Source of the DNA: a virus
DNA: 64,000 bases
Strand: one strand, 5' to 3'
Virus record (IMG/VR): IMGVR_UViG_3300008954_000022
Span: 1 to 64,000 of that record
This document shows positions 25,744 through 36,400 of the stretch, one piece after another; within the stretch, counting starts at the first letter, position 1, and every line of letters begins with the position of its first letter. Under the pieces are notes generated by a model. That model was not told the origin of the DNA and did not search any database. It saw only the letters and a program-made list of their open reading frames with translations. A program made the translations under genes and the position numbers.

Positions 25744-28700
25744 TGTCAACCGGCGGTGTTCCAAACTCAAATGCAGTTTCAGATGAACGGGCCAATGCCC
25801 CAGAGCCACATGTTGAGGTTAAGGGTCTTAACTCTGAGATAGAACCGTTCCCTGCTGAAGCACAGATTCAGGCGGTAACTGCACCCAAGAGAATAAACCT
25901 GGAGACAAATATGTCTGTAGGGGAGCTGATGGACATGTCGATGTCGTCGGTCAGGCCTGAGATAATAGCTTCTGTGGAAATGTCAGAGTTTTCGGACGCA
26001 CCTCTCGTTCTTAAACTCTTAAAGAGTAGAAGATTCGAAGCCGGTTTGAGGCATGCTCAGATTGAGTCTGGATTCAAAGTAGTCCAGGATCAGGACCCCG
26101 ATGGAATTTATACAGAGCTGACAGAAGAACAGATCCAGGAATCTGATAAACTCACTAGTGAGATTGAGTCACTGAGAACAGTGCGTTACGCAATTGACGA
26201 GGTGATAAAGGTCTTAAATCTTCGCGGAAACTCAGAGACACTAGTGGCAGCTGCAAAGGATATCCTCAACGAGGGATTGGACCCGGATGAGGCATCATCA
26301 ACATCCTTCCCAGGTACTGTTGATGAGATACTGGAAACCTGGTGTGGATTTCAGGGACAGACTGTCAGGGCTTTTTCTAATTCGAAGACCTATGCGACTC
26401 TTCTTCGGGAGCTCTCATCTGCTATAGGAGGTGTATACCCATCATTGATTGACCACGGACAACATCGAATAGATGAAGGAGCTATAAAGCTAGGAAGTCG
26501 GAATATTGCGCCGCCGAATCTTAGTCATCAATTGAATTGTGCTCACATTGGTAATCGATCTGGTGTAAAGACTCCTGTTGGGTCCGGAACCCATACCGGT
26601 GCCGGCGGAAATATTTCTTCCGGTCCAATCCGAGGCCTCGACCGAGCTCTTGTTCTAGCAACACTTCTCTCTAACGAGCTAACGGTCTCCGCCGGCATAG
26701 GAAGACTGTCGGGAATGCCGATCGGCAATCGATTTGGAGCGACTCAGGAGGATCCAGTGCTCGGTGCACTCGGAATTTCGCCATCTTTGAGCAATGTTAA
26801 TATTACAACAATGACAACCAAGCCCGGAAGTCTGGCAGATTTTATTGTTGTGAATGAGACACAGAACAACGCTCAGAGCACCGTTCTTCCCTTCGAAGCA
26901 GCTCCCGTCCGCGCCGCTGGAAAAACACTGACATCAGGAGCGGATTTCTTCGTAGAGGGTCCCCTAAGGTTTCCTGGCGGAAACCATGTTGACTCGTACA
27001 AGCGTTACGCATCAAGCTTGTCCGACACCACTCAGGATGTTTCAAGTTACCTCGAGGAGCTACTTGCGCTGGGTGAGAAGGAGATACCGATAACACCCCA
27101 GGGAGTGCTTATAAGGTGTCTAACAGAGCTTTATAAAGTAGCTGCATTTTTGTCTGAGACATTCGAATCAGGAAATATCCCTCGTATAACTTACACTACA
27201 GCAGCCTTTTATGCTAACTCCACCACCGTCACATCGAAGAATTGGTGGACTGGCGCTAATGCTGACATTCCCGTCCGGGCCAGCCTTTTGGGTGTGACTC
27301 TGAGATTTAGGGAAGAGTTTGATCAGCAGCTGCTCGACAAGAGCTTCGTTCCCAATAGGACTCAGGCCGGGGATTTAGGGGCGACTGAAAATGACACAGA
27401 AGCTATTTTTGACATGGAAAGAGGCAATACCTATGAGCACCAGCTAGGGAACATCAAGGGATCTGTCAAGACGTCGACCTTCACTAAAGTAAAGAACAGA
27501 GAGGGCGGTTGGGCTTCCTGGACCCACACAGATAAGTTTAGCCCAATGGGAAACTTGAGATCGGCCGACAATCCGGACGATATGAGTCTAGTAGAGTCAC
27601 CCGTCCAGATAGCTAGAGAGCTTCAGCGTGAGGCAATGAACTTGGCGCAGCGGGAGAAGTCCTCTGCTTCCTATCTAGACTCCAGCGGTTTTACGAGATT
27701 CAATAGGTGGGATGACAATCTAATTGTAGCTGTGGTTCAAGAGATTCTAATGTCTCTCTCAAGTCACTTTTTCAAGATGTATATTGTAACCCACTCCCCT
27801 CATGGGCGCAAAACGTACCCCGGCACTGGAGATCCATGGTGTAGTATAGCCTGGTCTCCAGTTGCGATGCGAAAACTAAGGGACTTTTTGGAATCCTTAA
27901 TTCTAACGTCGCAGTCAGGTGTCTCTCTAGAGTCGATGTGGTTGGATAGTGGAGAGTCAGCGTCAGTTCCAGGTGTGATTAGATCGTCTACATTCAGGGG
28001 AAGATACCCCCGTGTTACTGTGGCTGAGGATCTGTCTAGCATGATGACATCAGCAATAAACCATCGAAAATTCATAAAGATGATTGTGTCGCTCTTAAAG
28101 GCCACTGGAAATGAGATTCTCCGAGCCTCTGATTTATCAAGTCAAGTCTACAGTGCCCTTTCGGACCCAGAAGCTACCCAGAAGGAGGACTCTGAGCTAA
28201 CTTCGGATGTGCACGAGGCACTAGTACGCTTGTCTAGGAGCCCTTCTGGACGACAATCACTCAAGTATTTAACACCAGATCAGACTAGCCTCAAGCTAGT
28301 TGACAAGATGAGATCCACTCCCAATAGCTCAACAGCATCTCAGCTAGAGTCCGACCTGACCCTATCACCCTCACAGCGCCTGGCCGTGGACTCCTTCGTA
28401 GCCGGCCCACACGTTGCTGATATAACGTTCCCGGGAGATGGAACAGTTCTTTCTGTGGGCCTTCCTGTGGGAATGATGAGGGAGCTCCGCAGGCCTGTGC
28501 TGGACGGCGATGGCGGTGCTTCGGTTGATTTTGCTGATCCTGACGCATCAGGTGTTAGTATACGGGTGCACCGAGTGAGTGAGCTTCATACGGGTCTCTC
28601 ATCGTGGATACCTCTCGAGTTCCAGTTTGATACCGAGCTATTTCTCCTTCCCGACTCTATTCGAGTGACTGACGCCGTGCATGGAATAAATCAGGGATCC

Positions 28701-29411
28701 CTATCCCTACAGGTTATTGTTGACACATCTGTCTGGTATAGAATTCGATCAGGAAGGATAATCTCAGCCGATCTGGGCTCTGACCTAAGAGCAGCAGATC
28801 CCTCGAAGGCAGCCATCCTCAACAATCACATGAAGAGTTACCTGTATGAACTAATGATCTACGAAGTCTCAGGTCTCCCCCTAAATGAGAAGAATTTTCT
28901 CTTTCAGGGAAACCTCTTGAATCCCTTGATAGACAAGGAGACACGAGACAGACTGAGTAAGCTGCTTGGGAAAGATGACATAGCTGAGCTACTGGATATT
29001 ACAGGGTCTACTTTTAATAGAATTTTTGTGGAAGAGCGTGTTAATGCTGTAGACTATTTGAAGTGCCAGACTGGTAACGTCCTATCCAGTATGTTGAGCT
29101 CTCGATCGGTGAATACTCAAAATGAGTTTGGAACAATCATAACAACATATCATCCGCCAGAGATAAAGAAAGATTCGCTTCGCGCCGGGATAATGCTTTC
29201 TAAGTCAGGACTCCTGTCGGCTCGAGTTCGTCGTGAGCGTGTCTTAAGCCCCTCCCAGTTTGATAGAATCTTCAATATTATGATCGAGTCCCAGGACTTC
29301 TCAAATTCTGCACAATCACATACTAATCCCATTGTGCGCAGTCACTACTATCAAAACTGGATGAAAGGGGACATTAATGGTTACTACTGTGAAGTTGACC
29401 TGGTGGGATAG
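25743..29411 (+). CDS. Large (1,222 aa) virion-associated protein of unknown function
   Basis: The ATG overlaps the previous stop (TAATG at 25741). The protein is acidic and helical in the first 250 residues (TEEQIQESDKLTSEIESLRT, then ETLVAAAKDILNEGLDPDEA). Its middle is rich in Ser/Thr/Gly, and the C-terminal 300 residues have beta/alpha character (LYELMIYEVSGLPLNEKNFL, SHYYQNWMKGDINGYYCEVD). No signal peptide, membrane segment or catalytic motif is apparent. It lies between two FN3-like genes and is co-transcribed with them; a structural role is inferred from position and size only. Confidence 0.65.
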   Translation: MSTGGVPNSNAVSDERANAPEPHVEVKGLNSEIEPFPAEAQIQAVTAPKRINLETNMSVGELMDMSMSSVRPEIIASVEMSEFSDAPLVLKLLKSRRFEAGLRHAQIESGFKVVQDQDPDGIYTELTEEQIQESDKLTSEIESLRTVRYAIDEVIKVLNLRGNSETLVAAAKDILNEGLDPDEASSTSFPGTVDEILETWCGFQGQTVRAFSNSKTYATLLRELSSAIGGVYPSLIDHGQHRIDEGAIKLGSRNIAPPNLSHQLNCAHIGNRSGVKTPVGSGTHTGAGGNISSGPIRGLDRALVLATLLSNELTVSAGIGRLSGMPIGNRFGATQEDPVLGALGISPSLSNVNITTMTTKPGSLADFIVVNETQNNAQSTVLPFEAAPVRAAGKTLTSGADFFVEGPLRFPGGNHVDSYKRYASSLSDTTQDVSSYLEELLALGEKEIPITPQGVLIRCLTELYKVAAFLSETFESGNIPRITYTTAAFYANSTTVTSKNWWTGANADIPVRASLLGVTLRFREEFDQQLLDKSFVPNRTQAGDLGATENDTEAIFDMERGNTYEHQLGNIKGSVKTSTFTKVKNREGGWASWTHTDKFSPMGNLRSADNPDDMSLVESPVQIARELQREAMNLAQREKSSASYLDSSGFTRFNRWDDNLIVAVVQEILMSLSSHFFKMYIVTHSPHGRKTYPGTGDPWCSIAWSPVAMRKLRDFLESLILTSQSGVSLESMWLDSGESASVPGVIRSSTFRGRYPRVTVAEDLSSMMTSAINHRKFIKMIVSLLKATGNEILRASDLSSQVYSALSDPEATQKEDSELTSDVHEALVRLSRSPSGRQSLKYLTPDQTSLKLVDKMRSTPNSSTASQLESDLTLSPSQRLAVDSFVAGPHVADITFPGDGTVLSVGLPVGMMRELRRPVLDGDGGASVDFADPDASGVSIRVHRVSELHTGLSSWIPLEFQFDTELFLLPDSIRVTDAVHGINQGSLSLQVIVDTSVWYRIRSGRIISADLGSDLRAADPSKAAILNNHMKSYLYELMIYEVSGLPLNEKNFLFQGNLLNPLIDKETRDRLSKLLGKDDIAELLDITGSTFNRIFVEERVNAVDYLKCQTGNVLSSMLSSRSVNTQNEFGTIITTYHPPEIKKDSLRAGIMLSKSGLLSARVRRERVLSPSQFDRIFNIMIESQDFSNSAQSHTNPIVRSHYYQNWMKGDINGYYCEVDLVG

Positions 29412-29422
29412 GAGAGTGAAAC

Positions 29423-31222
29423 ATGTCTGAGAGCTATCCATCTAAGGAGGTCTGTGTCGCAAACTTTCCGGATCCGAGCAGCATCGTAGCAAATTTTGTC
29501 TATAACTTCTTCACAAAAGACGAGAAGATAAATGACTCTGGTGTTACTGCTGCCTACGGAGAGATAACAGAGAGCCGACAGGCACTAATAGACAACAAGA
29601 CAATGGAAAAAACAGTGCCCAGATACATTCGCATTGACTGGCCGACTATTCGAGTCAATCATGAGAGGTATGAGGATGAGGCGCGAAGTGGTCTTGTCCA
29701 GCAGTACAGGCACAGAATTCAGTCAGAGGATGAGATCGCGATACCATTCCAGAAGCGAATGATAATTCAGGACACAGGCCTCAAACACCGCCTCCGAAAC
29801 CTGTTAGATGAGTTTATGAGGGATAGAGTTGAGGATTCAACGTTAGAGGCAACCGCATCCCAGACAGACATCGCCGAGGCCATCAATATGTTAACACCTG
29901 ACGAGGTCCAGGGAGAACAAATTCTTGAGCTTCTTTTAGATCGAGAGGAGCAGGGTATTGCATTTGTTAATGAGGTGGGGGAGAAGATAGTAACTGACAC
30001 ACTAGCCGGCCAGACCAACTTTCGTTTCACATTGAAATCAGATGAGAGATTTCTGGGTGATATAAGTCGACAGATGTATGCTAATCCTCTATGTCCCTCT
30101 GGAGTAACACAGGGCATTAATATTGATGAATCAGTAAGAAGACAAGGTAGCGCTAGGCAGAATACAAATTCTGAGATAAACATTGATATAGACTATGAGC
30201 CCAATTTAAGGATCTTTCAGTGGCTGCTGGAGGGCGCGCCCAGCCTCCCGCAAGTGGGAGCTGTTGGCTATGTAATCGACAAGTACGAGATGCTCCCGGA
30301 TGGCACACGAGGACAGCATACGTCGCTGTACATGAATGGTTCGCATGTGTCCAGCGTAATTGACTCTAAAATAAAGTATGGAATGACGTACGCGTACACC
30401 GTCAGCGCTGTGTTTATTGTTGAGATAACCTCACCAGGCCCATGGGGGTTGACCTGGAAAGCCCGTGCACTAGTGAAATCTCGACCGAGCCCACAAGTAG
30501 TGGTCCAGTGTGTTGAGCACGTGCCGCCCCCAGAGCCTGATGGAATATTCTACTACTACATGCCTGAGTCTTCGGGACTAAACATCAACTGGCAGTTTCC
30601 AGTATCATCCCAGAGAGATGTCAAAAAGTTCCAGGTCTTTCGTAGAAGAAACATAGAAGAGCCCTTTACAATAATTGCTCAGTTTGATTTCGATGACTCT
30701 GTGATCAAGTCACACACTAATGAGACAGTAGACGAGAGCATAAATCACATTCTTCCAGGAAGTAGAACTTACTTTATTGATTCTGATTTTGATAGGGATG
30801 GAGACTTTATCTACACAGTGTGCTCAATTGATGCCCACGGCCTCACATCAAACTACGGTGCCCAGACAAGGGTATACTTTGACAAGCTAAGCAACTCGCT
30901 TAAGCTTAAGTCGATGTCTAGACCCGGTGCTCCTAAGCAGTACCCAAACATGTTTGTGAGCCCAACTGAGTCTGCTAATATCACAACAAACAGGATAACT
31001 GAGGATGTGATGAAGGATAGTGGTCACCAAAGCATGCGAATTTATCTAGATCCTGAATACTTAACAGTTCGAGGCGAGCATGGTGAGGACTTAAAGCTTC
31101 TGGCAACAGACAGGGACAGGGGTCTTTACAAGTTCCAGATAATCAATGTGGACAGGCAGAAGGCGCGTACAGTGACAATAAATCTTAGAGATAGACAGAC
31201 AGCTCGCCGAGTCCAACAATGA
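29423..31222 (+). CDS. Structural protein with fibronectin III-like domain
   Basis: The 599-residue product starts behind TAGGAGAGTGAAACATG. The N-terminal 250 residues are helical and charged. From about residue 270 it reads as FN3-like strands: AVGYVIDKYEMLPDG, KYGMTYAYTVSAVFIVEITS, SGLNINWQFPVSSQRDVKKF, QVFRRRNIEEPFTIIAQFDF and GDFIYTVCSIDAHGLTSNYG. The C-terminus ends in DRDRGLYKFQIINVDRQKAR, which looks like a docking strand. FN3 domains in phage tails usually contact surfaces or act as spacers. It closes the operon segment before a 161-base gap. Confidence 0.7.
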   Translation: MSESYPSKEVCVANFPDPSSIVANFVYNFFTKDEKINDSGVTAAYGEITESRQALIDNKTMEKTVPRYIRIDWPTIRVNHERYEDEARSGLVQQYRHRIQSEDEIAIPFQKRMIIQDTGLKHRLRNLLDEFMRDRVEDSTLEATASQTDIAEAINMLTPDEVQGEQILELLLDREEQGIAFVNEVGEKIVTDTLAGQTNFRFTLKSDERFLGDISRQMYANPLCPSGVTQGINIDESVRRQGSARQNTNSEINIDIDYEPNLRIFQWLLEGAPSLPQVGAVGYVIDKYEMLPDGTRGQHTSLYMNGSHVSSVIDSKIKYGMTYAYTVSAVFIVEITSPGPWGLTWKARALVKSRPSPQVVVQCVEHVPPPEPDGIFYYYMPESSGLNINWQFPVSSQRDVKKFQVFRRRNIEEPFTIIAQFDFDDSVIKSHTNETVDESINHILPGSRTYFIDSDFDRDGDFIYTVCSIDAHGLTSNYGAQTRVYFDKLSNSLKLKSMSRPGAPKQYPNMFVSPTESANITTNRITEDVMKDSGHQSMRIYLDPEYLTVRGEHGEDLKLLATDRDRGLYKFQIINVDRQKARTVTINLRDRQTARRVQQ

Positions 31223-31275
31223 TGAGGATGAGCTTGAAATCAGTGGATACCGTTTACGGCCTATCTGATATTCAT

Positions 31276-31284
31276 TATACTTAT
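31276..31284 (+). promoter_or_regulatory. Candidate promoter motif TATACTTAT
   Basis: The gap 31223-31383 is the largest in the window. It contains TATACTTAT at 31276, 108 bases upstream of the next ATG. The motif resembles those at 2097, 37700 and 59226. Apart from the hairpin at 31345 I see nothing else in this gap. Confidence 0.35.
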
Positions 31285-31344
31285 CTGCGAGCGTTTAGGA
31301 GCATATCGTGATCTCAAGAGGGTGCAGAGCACTCAAACATCCAC

Positions 31345-31361
31345 TCCTGTGGGACACAGGA
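31345..31361 (+). other. Leader hairpin (7-bp stem, GGA loop)
   Basis: TCCTGTG pairs perfectly with CACAGGA around a GGA loop. No T-run follows, so it is not an intrinsic terminator. It lies 22 bases upstream of the ATG at 31384 and could stabilise the leader or modulate translation. Confidence 0.4.
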
Positions 31362-31383
31362 AGACCGCAAGGGGAGAAATAAG

Positions 31384-32100
31384 ATGGGATTCCTTGATCA
31401 TTCAACCAACAACATTATTGTTGACGCTGTCCTGACAGATATTGGAAGGGAATTTTTGGCTGCCAACAAGGGCGACTTTATGATTTCTTTTTTCTCTCTG
31501 TCAGACGACGAGGTGGACTACACTATTATTGAAAAGTTCGGAAGGACTGTGGGCAAGGAGAAGATCATTAAGAATACACCGATCTTCGAAGCCCAGACGC
31601 AGTCCGGCATCGCGCAGAAGTTTCGCATGTTGAGCCTTCCCGATCCAACAGTTCGTAACCTTCCAACTGTGTCGCTGCAGGGAACATCAGGACTCACCGG
31701 AAACACAGTGGCATTTAATACAAGCACCAACTCTTCTCGTGAGGTGGTGTTTGAGCAGACAATTGAGGGTGAGACTAGAATTCCTGAGGGGGTCTCCGAC
31801 ACCTCTTTCATTGTCATGGCACCCGATAGGTTTTTGGCTGTAGAGGGGCGATCGCCTTTCAATACTGAATCAACAACACGGATTTCATCTTACCTTGTTG
31901 AGCAGACGGGGGTTAACAACAAAAACGGGGCCCAGGTGCGGTTCAATCTAGTCCTCCAACCGGGATTGGATGACACAATTTTCACAATTTATGGAAATCT
32001 CGGGGACAAGAATACAATCACAAGCACGTGTGCTGTGATTGGTAATCAGTCCGGATATCGAAAGGACTTCACTGTGACCATCACGAGACCCACAGCGTAG
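31384..32100 (+). CDS. Virion structural protein, shares N-terminal domain with the 21803 gene
   Basis: The ATG follows a good AGGGGAGAAATAAG ribosome site. The first 55 residues (NNIIVDAVLTDIGREFLAAN, then GDFMISFFSLSDDEVDYTII) repeat the N-terminal pattern of the 313-residue protein at 21803. The remaining residues form a beta-rich domain with PDRFLAVEGRSPFNT and end FTVTITRPTA. The product is 238 residues. Sharing only the N-terminal domain suggests a common docking site on the particle with different distal domains; that is inference. Confidence 0.7.
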   Translation: MGFLDHSTNNIIVDAVLTDIGREFLAANKGDFMISFFSLSDDEVDYTIIEKFGRTVGKEKIIKNTPIFEAQTQSGIAQKFRMLSLPDPTVRNLPTVSLQGTSGLTGNTVAFNTSTNSSREVVFEQTIEGETRIPEGVSDTSFIVMAPDRFLAVEGRSPFNTESTTRISSYLVEQTGVNNKNGAQVRFNLVLQPGLDDTIFTIYGNLGDKNTITSTCAVIGNQSGYRKDFTVTITRPTA

Positions 32101-32118
32101 GTAGAGGTAAAATAGACA

Positions 32119-33399
32119 ATGCCACAATTAACCGGTGGAAGCTTTAAGAGAATACAACCTGAGGACATTAAAGTCCGTCGATCGACACTAAATCAGTTGG
32201 TCGATATTATTCAGGAGGACATCTCCGGATCACAGACACGCCGTGCATATCAGGTCTTTGTTACGGGTGGTGTTGGTCCGGGTGTAACTTCGTCCCTGTT
32301 CCAGACAGTAAATGATCAGGACTTCTCTCTACAGACTGCCAATCCAATCTTCGACCTAACTGTGGGACTCCATGCATCGGGAACCACAGTGACGGTTGCG
32401 TCCACCGGCCTAGACTCCGCCGGAAAACTTCTGTTCGCATCAAGTTCAGTGATGATGAGAGAGAAGGTGGACATCTATAAGCAGTACGCTCAGGCGCTTC
32501 TAGGTAATTCAGACTCGGCATTCTACTCGCCAATTGGTTCCACAGACGTGTCTGATCGAATCGATGAGGCCATGTTTGTCTCCTTTAAACGTCTGTTCGC
32601 AAGGGACAAGATCAAGAAAGAGACCTTTGCGATGCGTTTCTATCAAACAGGAACGATGACTGCTACTGAGACAGGCGACCATCCGCCACGGCCCACGCTG
32701 AACATTACGAGTGAGTCAGGTTCCGTGATCTTCACCGATATTGGCGCAGCGACCAACACCCGACGAATATTTGGGGGTGACGTCGCAAACGTCGTTGCAG
32801 CGTCCAATACAGCTCGACGCGTCGGCCTTATCTTCTATGATCACGGAACAGTACTCCTCGACCTCGCGAAGGTGATATCAGGGACTCAGCATGTCTCCGG
32901 TGTTATTAGGGCGATGAATCAGTACTCACCTGACGGACTCCTAGCGACGGGAACAATGGTCATTGGGCACGGTTTTGAGAGCGTTGCTGATCCTACGAGA
33001 CAGATATTCTCAGGCAATCCGAATGCGAAGTACATTCCCGACCTAATGGTGTCGGCATCGATCGATGATATTGTCAACCATCTAGCAACTACTCGATTCT
33101 CCTCAGGAACACTAACAGCGATGACATTCCAGAATGTCACAATGATTAACTCGACGTTGGTCTTCTGCCGGGCTACTGCGGATGAATTCAATTTCTCCAC
33201 GAATCCAACATACACAAATAATTCTGGGCGAATTCGAGTGATTGATCAGGGGCAGGAAACACAGAGATCGTTCTCCTTCCCAACAACAATTGGCCTCCAC
33301 GATGATTTTGGGAACTTGCTGGCAGTTGCAAAGCTCTCCAGGCCTATTGAGAAAAACGATGAGCGGGATCTCACCTTCCGTGTTCGTTTGGACTTCTAG
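32119..33399 (+). CDS. Virion structural protein with conserved C-terminal LHD motif
   Basis: This 426-residue protein starts MPQLTGGSFKRIQPEDIKVR, followed by STLNQLVDIIQEDISG. The C-terminus reads SFPTTIGLHDDFGNLLAVAK then LSRPIEKNDERDLTFRVRLD. The 1,227-residue protein of the next gene ends with the same pattern (ITSVNLHDESFNVIGRANLA, QPIVKRDSDGYLFRLRID), so the two are related at their C-termini. I have seen this ending in other marine phage structural proteins. A role in the tail or fibre network is likely, but no function can be named. Confidence 0.72.
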   Translation: MPQLTGGSFKRIQPEDIKVRRSTLNQLVDIIQEDISGSQTRRAYQVFVTGGVGPGVTSSLFQTVNDQDFSLQTANPIFDLTVGLHASGTTVTVASTGLDSAGKLLFASSSVMMREKVDIYKQYAQALLGNSDSAFYSPIGSTDVSDRIDEAMFVSFKRLFARDKIKKETFAMRFYQTGTMTATETGDHPPRPTLNITSESGSVIFTDIGAATNTRRIFGGDVANVVAASNTARRVGLIFYDHGTVLLDLAKVISGTQHVSGVIRAMNQYSPDGLLATGTMVIGHGFESVADPTRQIFSGNPNAKYIPDLMVSASIDDIVNHLATTRFSSGTLTAMTFQNVTMINSTLVFCRATADEFNFSTNPTYTNNSGRIRVIDQGQETQRSFSFPTTIGLHDDFGNLLAVAKLSRPIEKNDERDLTFRVRLDF

Positions 33400-33437
33400 T
33401 GGATCGGTTAATTGAAGTTTCAAGATGACGGCGTTAA

Positions 33438-36400
33438 ATGGCAATTATACCAATACCAATAGAGAATCTTGAACGATTTACCCTCACAGCCAATCCCCGC
33501 CGGACATTCACATCATCATCCTCAGGACTAACAGGGTCAGTTAAAGTCTTCTCTCGTGCTTCAACCATTGAGAAGGAGGCACAACCCCTCGAGGATTATG
33601 GTGGAGACAGCTGGGGAACAGCTGATGTTGAGGAGCTAAGGGTCCAGACTGTCAGGGACTCTAGGGGTTCAAGTGATATTTCTGGCAACATCAGTCAGTA
33701 TTTAGAGACTGTTAACTCCTCTTCAGCATCACCTGCACGTCAGAAGAAGGTGGAGGTCATTCGATTCGAGCCCTCCTTCAAGCTGACCAGTGACTCCCTT
33801 CGAAAGAATGTGGTGAGAAAGGTGCTCTTTCCCACATATCGAAGCACCTACCCCACATTGCAGTGGGCGTATCCCAACTACCACACCCTACACTTCTTTA
33901 CGTCCGACACGACTCCCACGGGATCTGTCCTCATATATCCAGCTGCTACTTCTTCCGGGGAGACCAATGAGGTCGACAACTTCATGTACTCACCCCACAA
34001 GGAGTTTACGTTCGATTTCTACATCAATCCGAAGTATTCGTCTGAACCGAACGACTCGAAATTCACTTCTACTGCAACATTCACGTTCTCAGATAAGCCT
34101 CCTGAAGAGTCCGCTATCACCCTGTTAGATAGCGATGGGACTTCGGTTGCTTTCGAAATAGATAACGAGAATAATGGTCTTAAACCACCAGCAGCCACCT
34201 TTACGCTAACCGACAAACCTAACGAAGGCAGTACAATCAATTTGATTGATGGTGATGGAACCTCAGTTACGTTTGAAGTTGATAACGAGAACAACGGTGT
34301 CTCTGCAGGCAATGTTGCTCTCAACGGAATCTATGCTGCAGGTGGCGGCGCCACAGGAACCGCTGCAGATCTTGCTGCAAAGATTAATGCTCAGTCTGCG
34401 TTAGATATGACAGCATCAGCGTCAGGAATTGGAGTAATAACCGTAACCCAGGGTTCAACTGTCGGCCGAAGCGGCAATACTACAATCACAGTAAATGACG
34501 CCGCTCACTGGAACAGCGTGTGCAGTGTAAATGTCCCCTCAGCTTTCACTGGTGGGCGTGGAGATGTCGCTGTAAGTGGAATTGCTGCCGCCGGCGGCGG
34601 CGCCACGGGAACTGCTGCAGATCTTACTGCAAAGATTAATGCACAATCATCCCTGGATATAGTAGCTACAAATCCCTCTGCGGGAGTAGTCTTACTCACG
34701 CAAGGTGCTGTCGAAACAAGCGCGGGTAATACTGCAATTACCCTAGACAATGCCGCTGCATGGAACGCAAGCACTAGTGTTAACGTTCCATCTACATTTA
34801 CAGGCGGCACTGAGCCTGGAAGAACAGTGTACCATCCGGGCACGGTCATTCACATGTCTTCCTCGTACGCAGTGAGCCTAATCTCGGGCTCATCGAAGGA
34901 TCACAACGGCAAGACGGATGGCTTCAGGATAATGTTGCAGCTGAGCAACAGTGCTGAGACATCGCCCAGGAATACTGTAGTAACAGCTAATAGTGCGAAT
35001 CAGCCCTTCCCGCAACGAGCGGTCGGTACAGGAGAACAGATCAGTGACATGGTATTCTTCTCGAAGGACAACGCGCTCAAGAGAAATCACTGGCATCATG
35101 TCGCTATTAGGTGGGGTTCCTCGATTAACAACGGCACAGGATCGTTCGTGATCGACGGAAAGGAGGACGCGACATTTGTGGTAACAGCCTCCTCAGTGAT
35201 GCCCCAGGCCTTTGAACCACCGTACGGTGATCCCGACGCCGTTTTTGTGGGCAACTTCTATGACGGTCCCAACAATGGTACACTGGATGGCTCAGGTGTT
35301 GTAGCACAGTTCTTCAATGCCAATGCTGCCCACCGTGAGGGTGTTACCAGCATGTTCACGAATGACTCGTACGACATGTCTAATGTAGATGCCACACACA
35401 ATGATATAGCAGAACACAAGATAAGATTCTCACACCCATTAAGGGCGGAGATCCACGATCTCAAGATATTCAACACTTACCACTCACTGCAACAGATAGC
35501 CTCATCCTCTCAGAAGGGACCTGATCCCCTTCCAGCTGACCTGATCTTCTATGTGCCACCTTTCTTTGTGAAGGAGACTAAGGAGCGGGAGGTGATGCAG
35601 ACACCGTTCCAGACAGTTCGATCGACCACAGATGATCCCTTTAACGTTGCCCTGTCGTTCGGCGTCGGTGGCCACATGTTGAACCTTCCAAACTTTACCC
35701 GAGAGTTCGTTAACGGCCTCTATCCTCGCCTCTTCAATCTGACGGGATCGACAATTGATGTGACCACGAACACGGCAGAGCTGTGTAACCTGTGGCTCTA
35801 CCGAAATGCGTCACTGAGAAAGAGAAACCTCACAGTGCTACCGTGTGATAACGGGAGGTTCAGTCCGTCATTCAACCTCCTCAAGTCAGGAACCCGAGTC
35901 GAAGTCCCTGCATCCGGATCACTGATCGATAGGTTTGTTAATGACTCTGGAAATATTGACTACGGCCTTATCAACCTCTCGAACATGGTCAGCACCGCAT
36001 CCCTACCGGAGGGGCTGATCGATATAACCAGTGAGAACCGCGGAAGGCAAGGAGTAGGAACTCAGGCTGCCTCTGCAGAGATTGTCTACACAGCAACCAA
36101 GACTGCGGATCAGACAACTATAAGCCTAACAGGATTACGCAAGAACTCGGTGACAAACTCTTATGACAGAGTGACGAAGGTCTACCGATTCGTATTCACA
36201 GGCGGTGTCAACGGAGATGTTCAGGGGGGCAAGGTTATAGTTGATGCCAGCAGCGCCGATGCCGATACTGTCTACGACAATTTTGTGTCTGCTGTCAATG
36301 GCTCCACCGGGCACGCAGGTCTAATTCTGGCCAGCAGAGATGCCAACGACACCGATGACTACGCCGGAGTGGTGACCCTCAATCAGCGCGCAGTGGGAAC

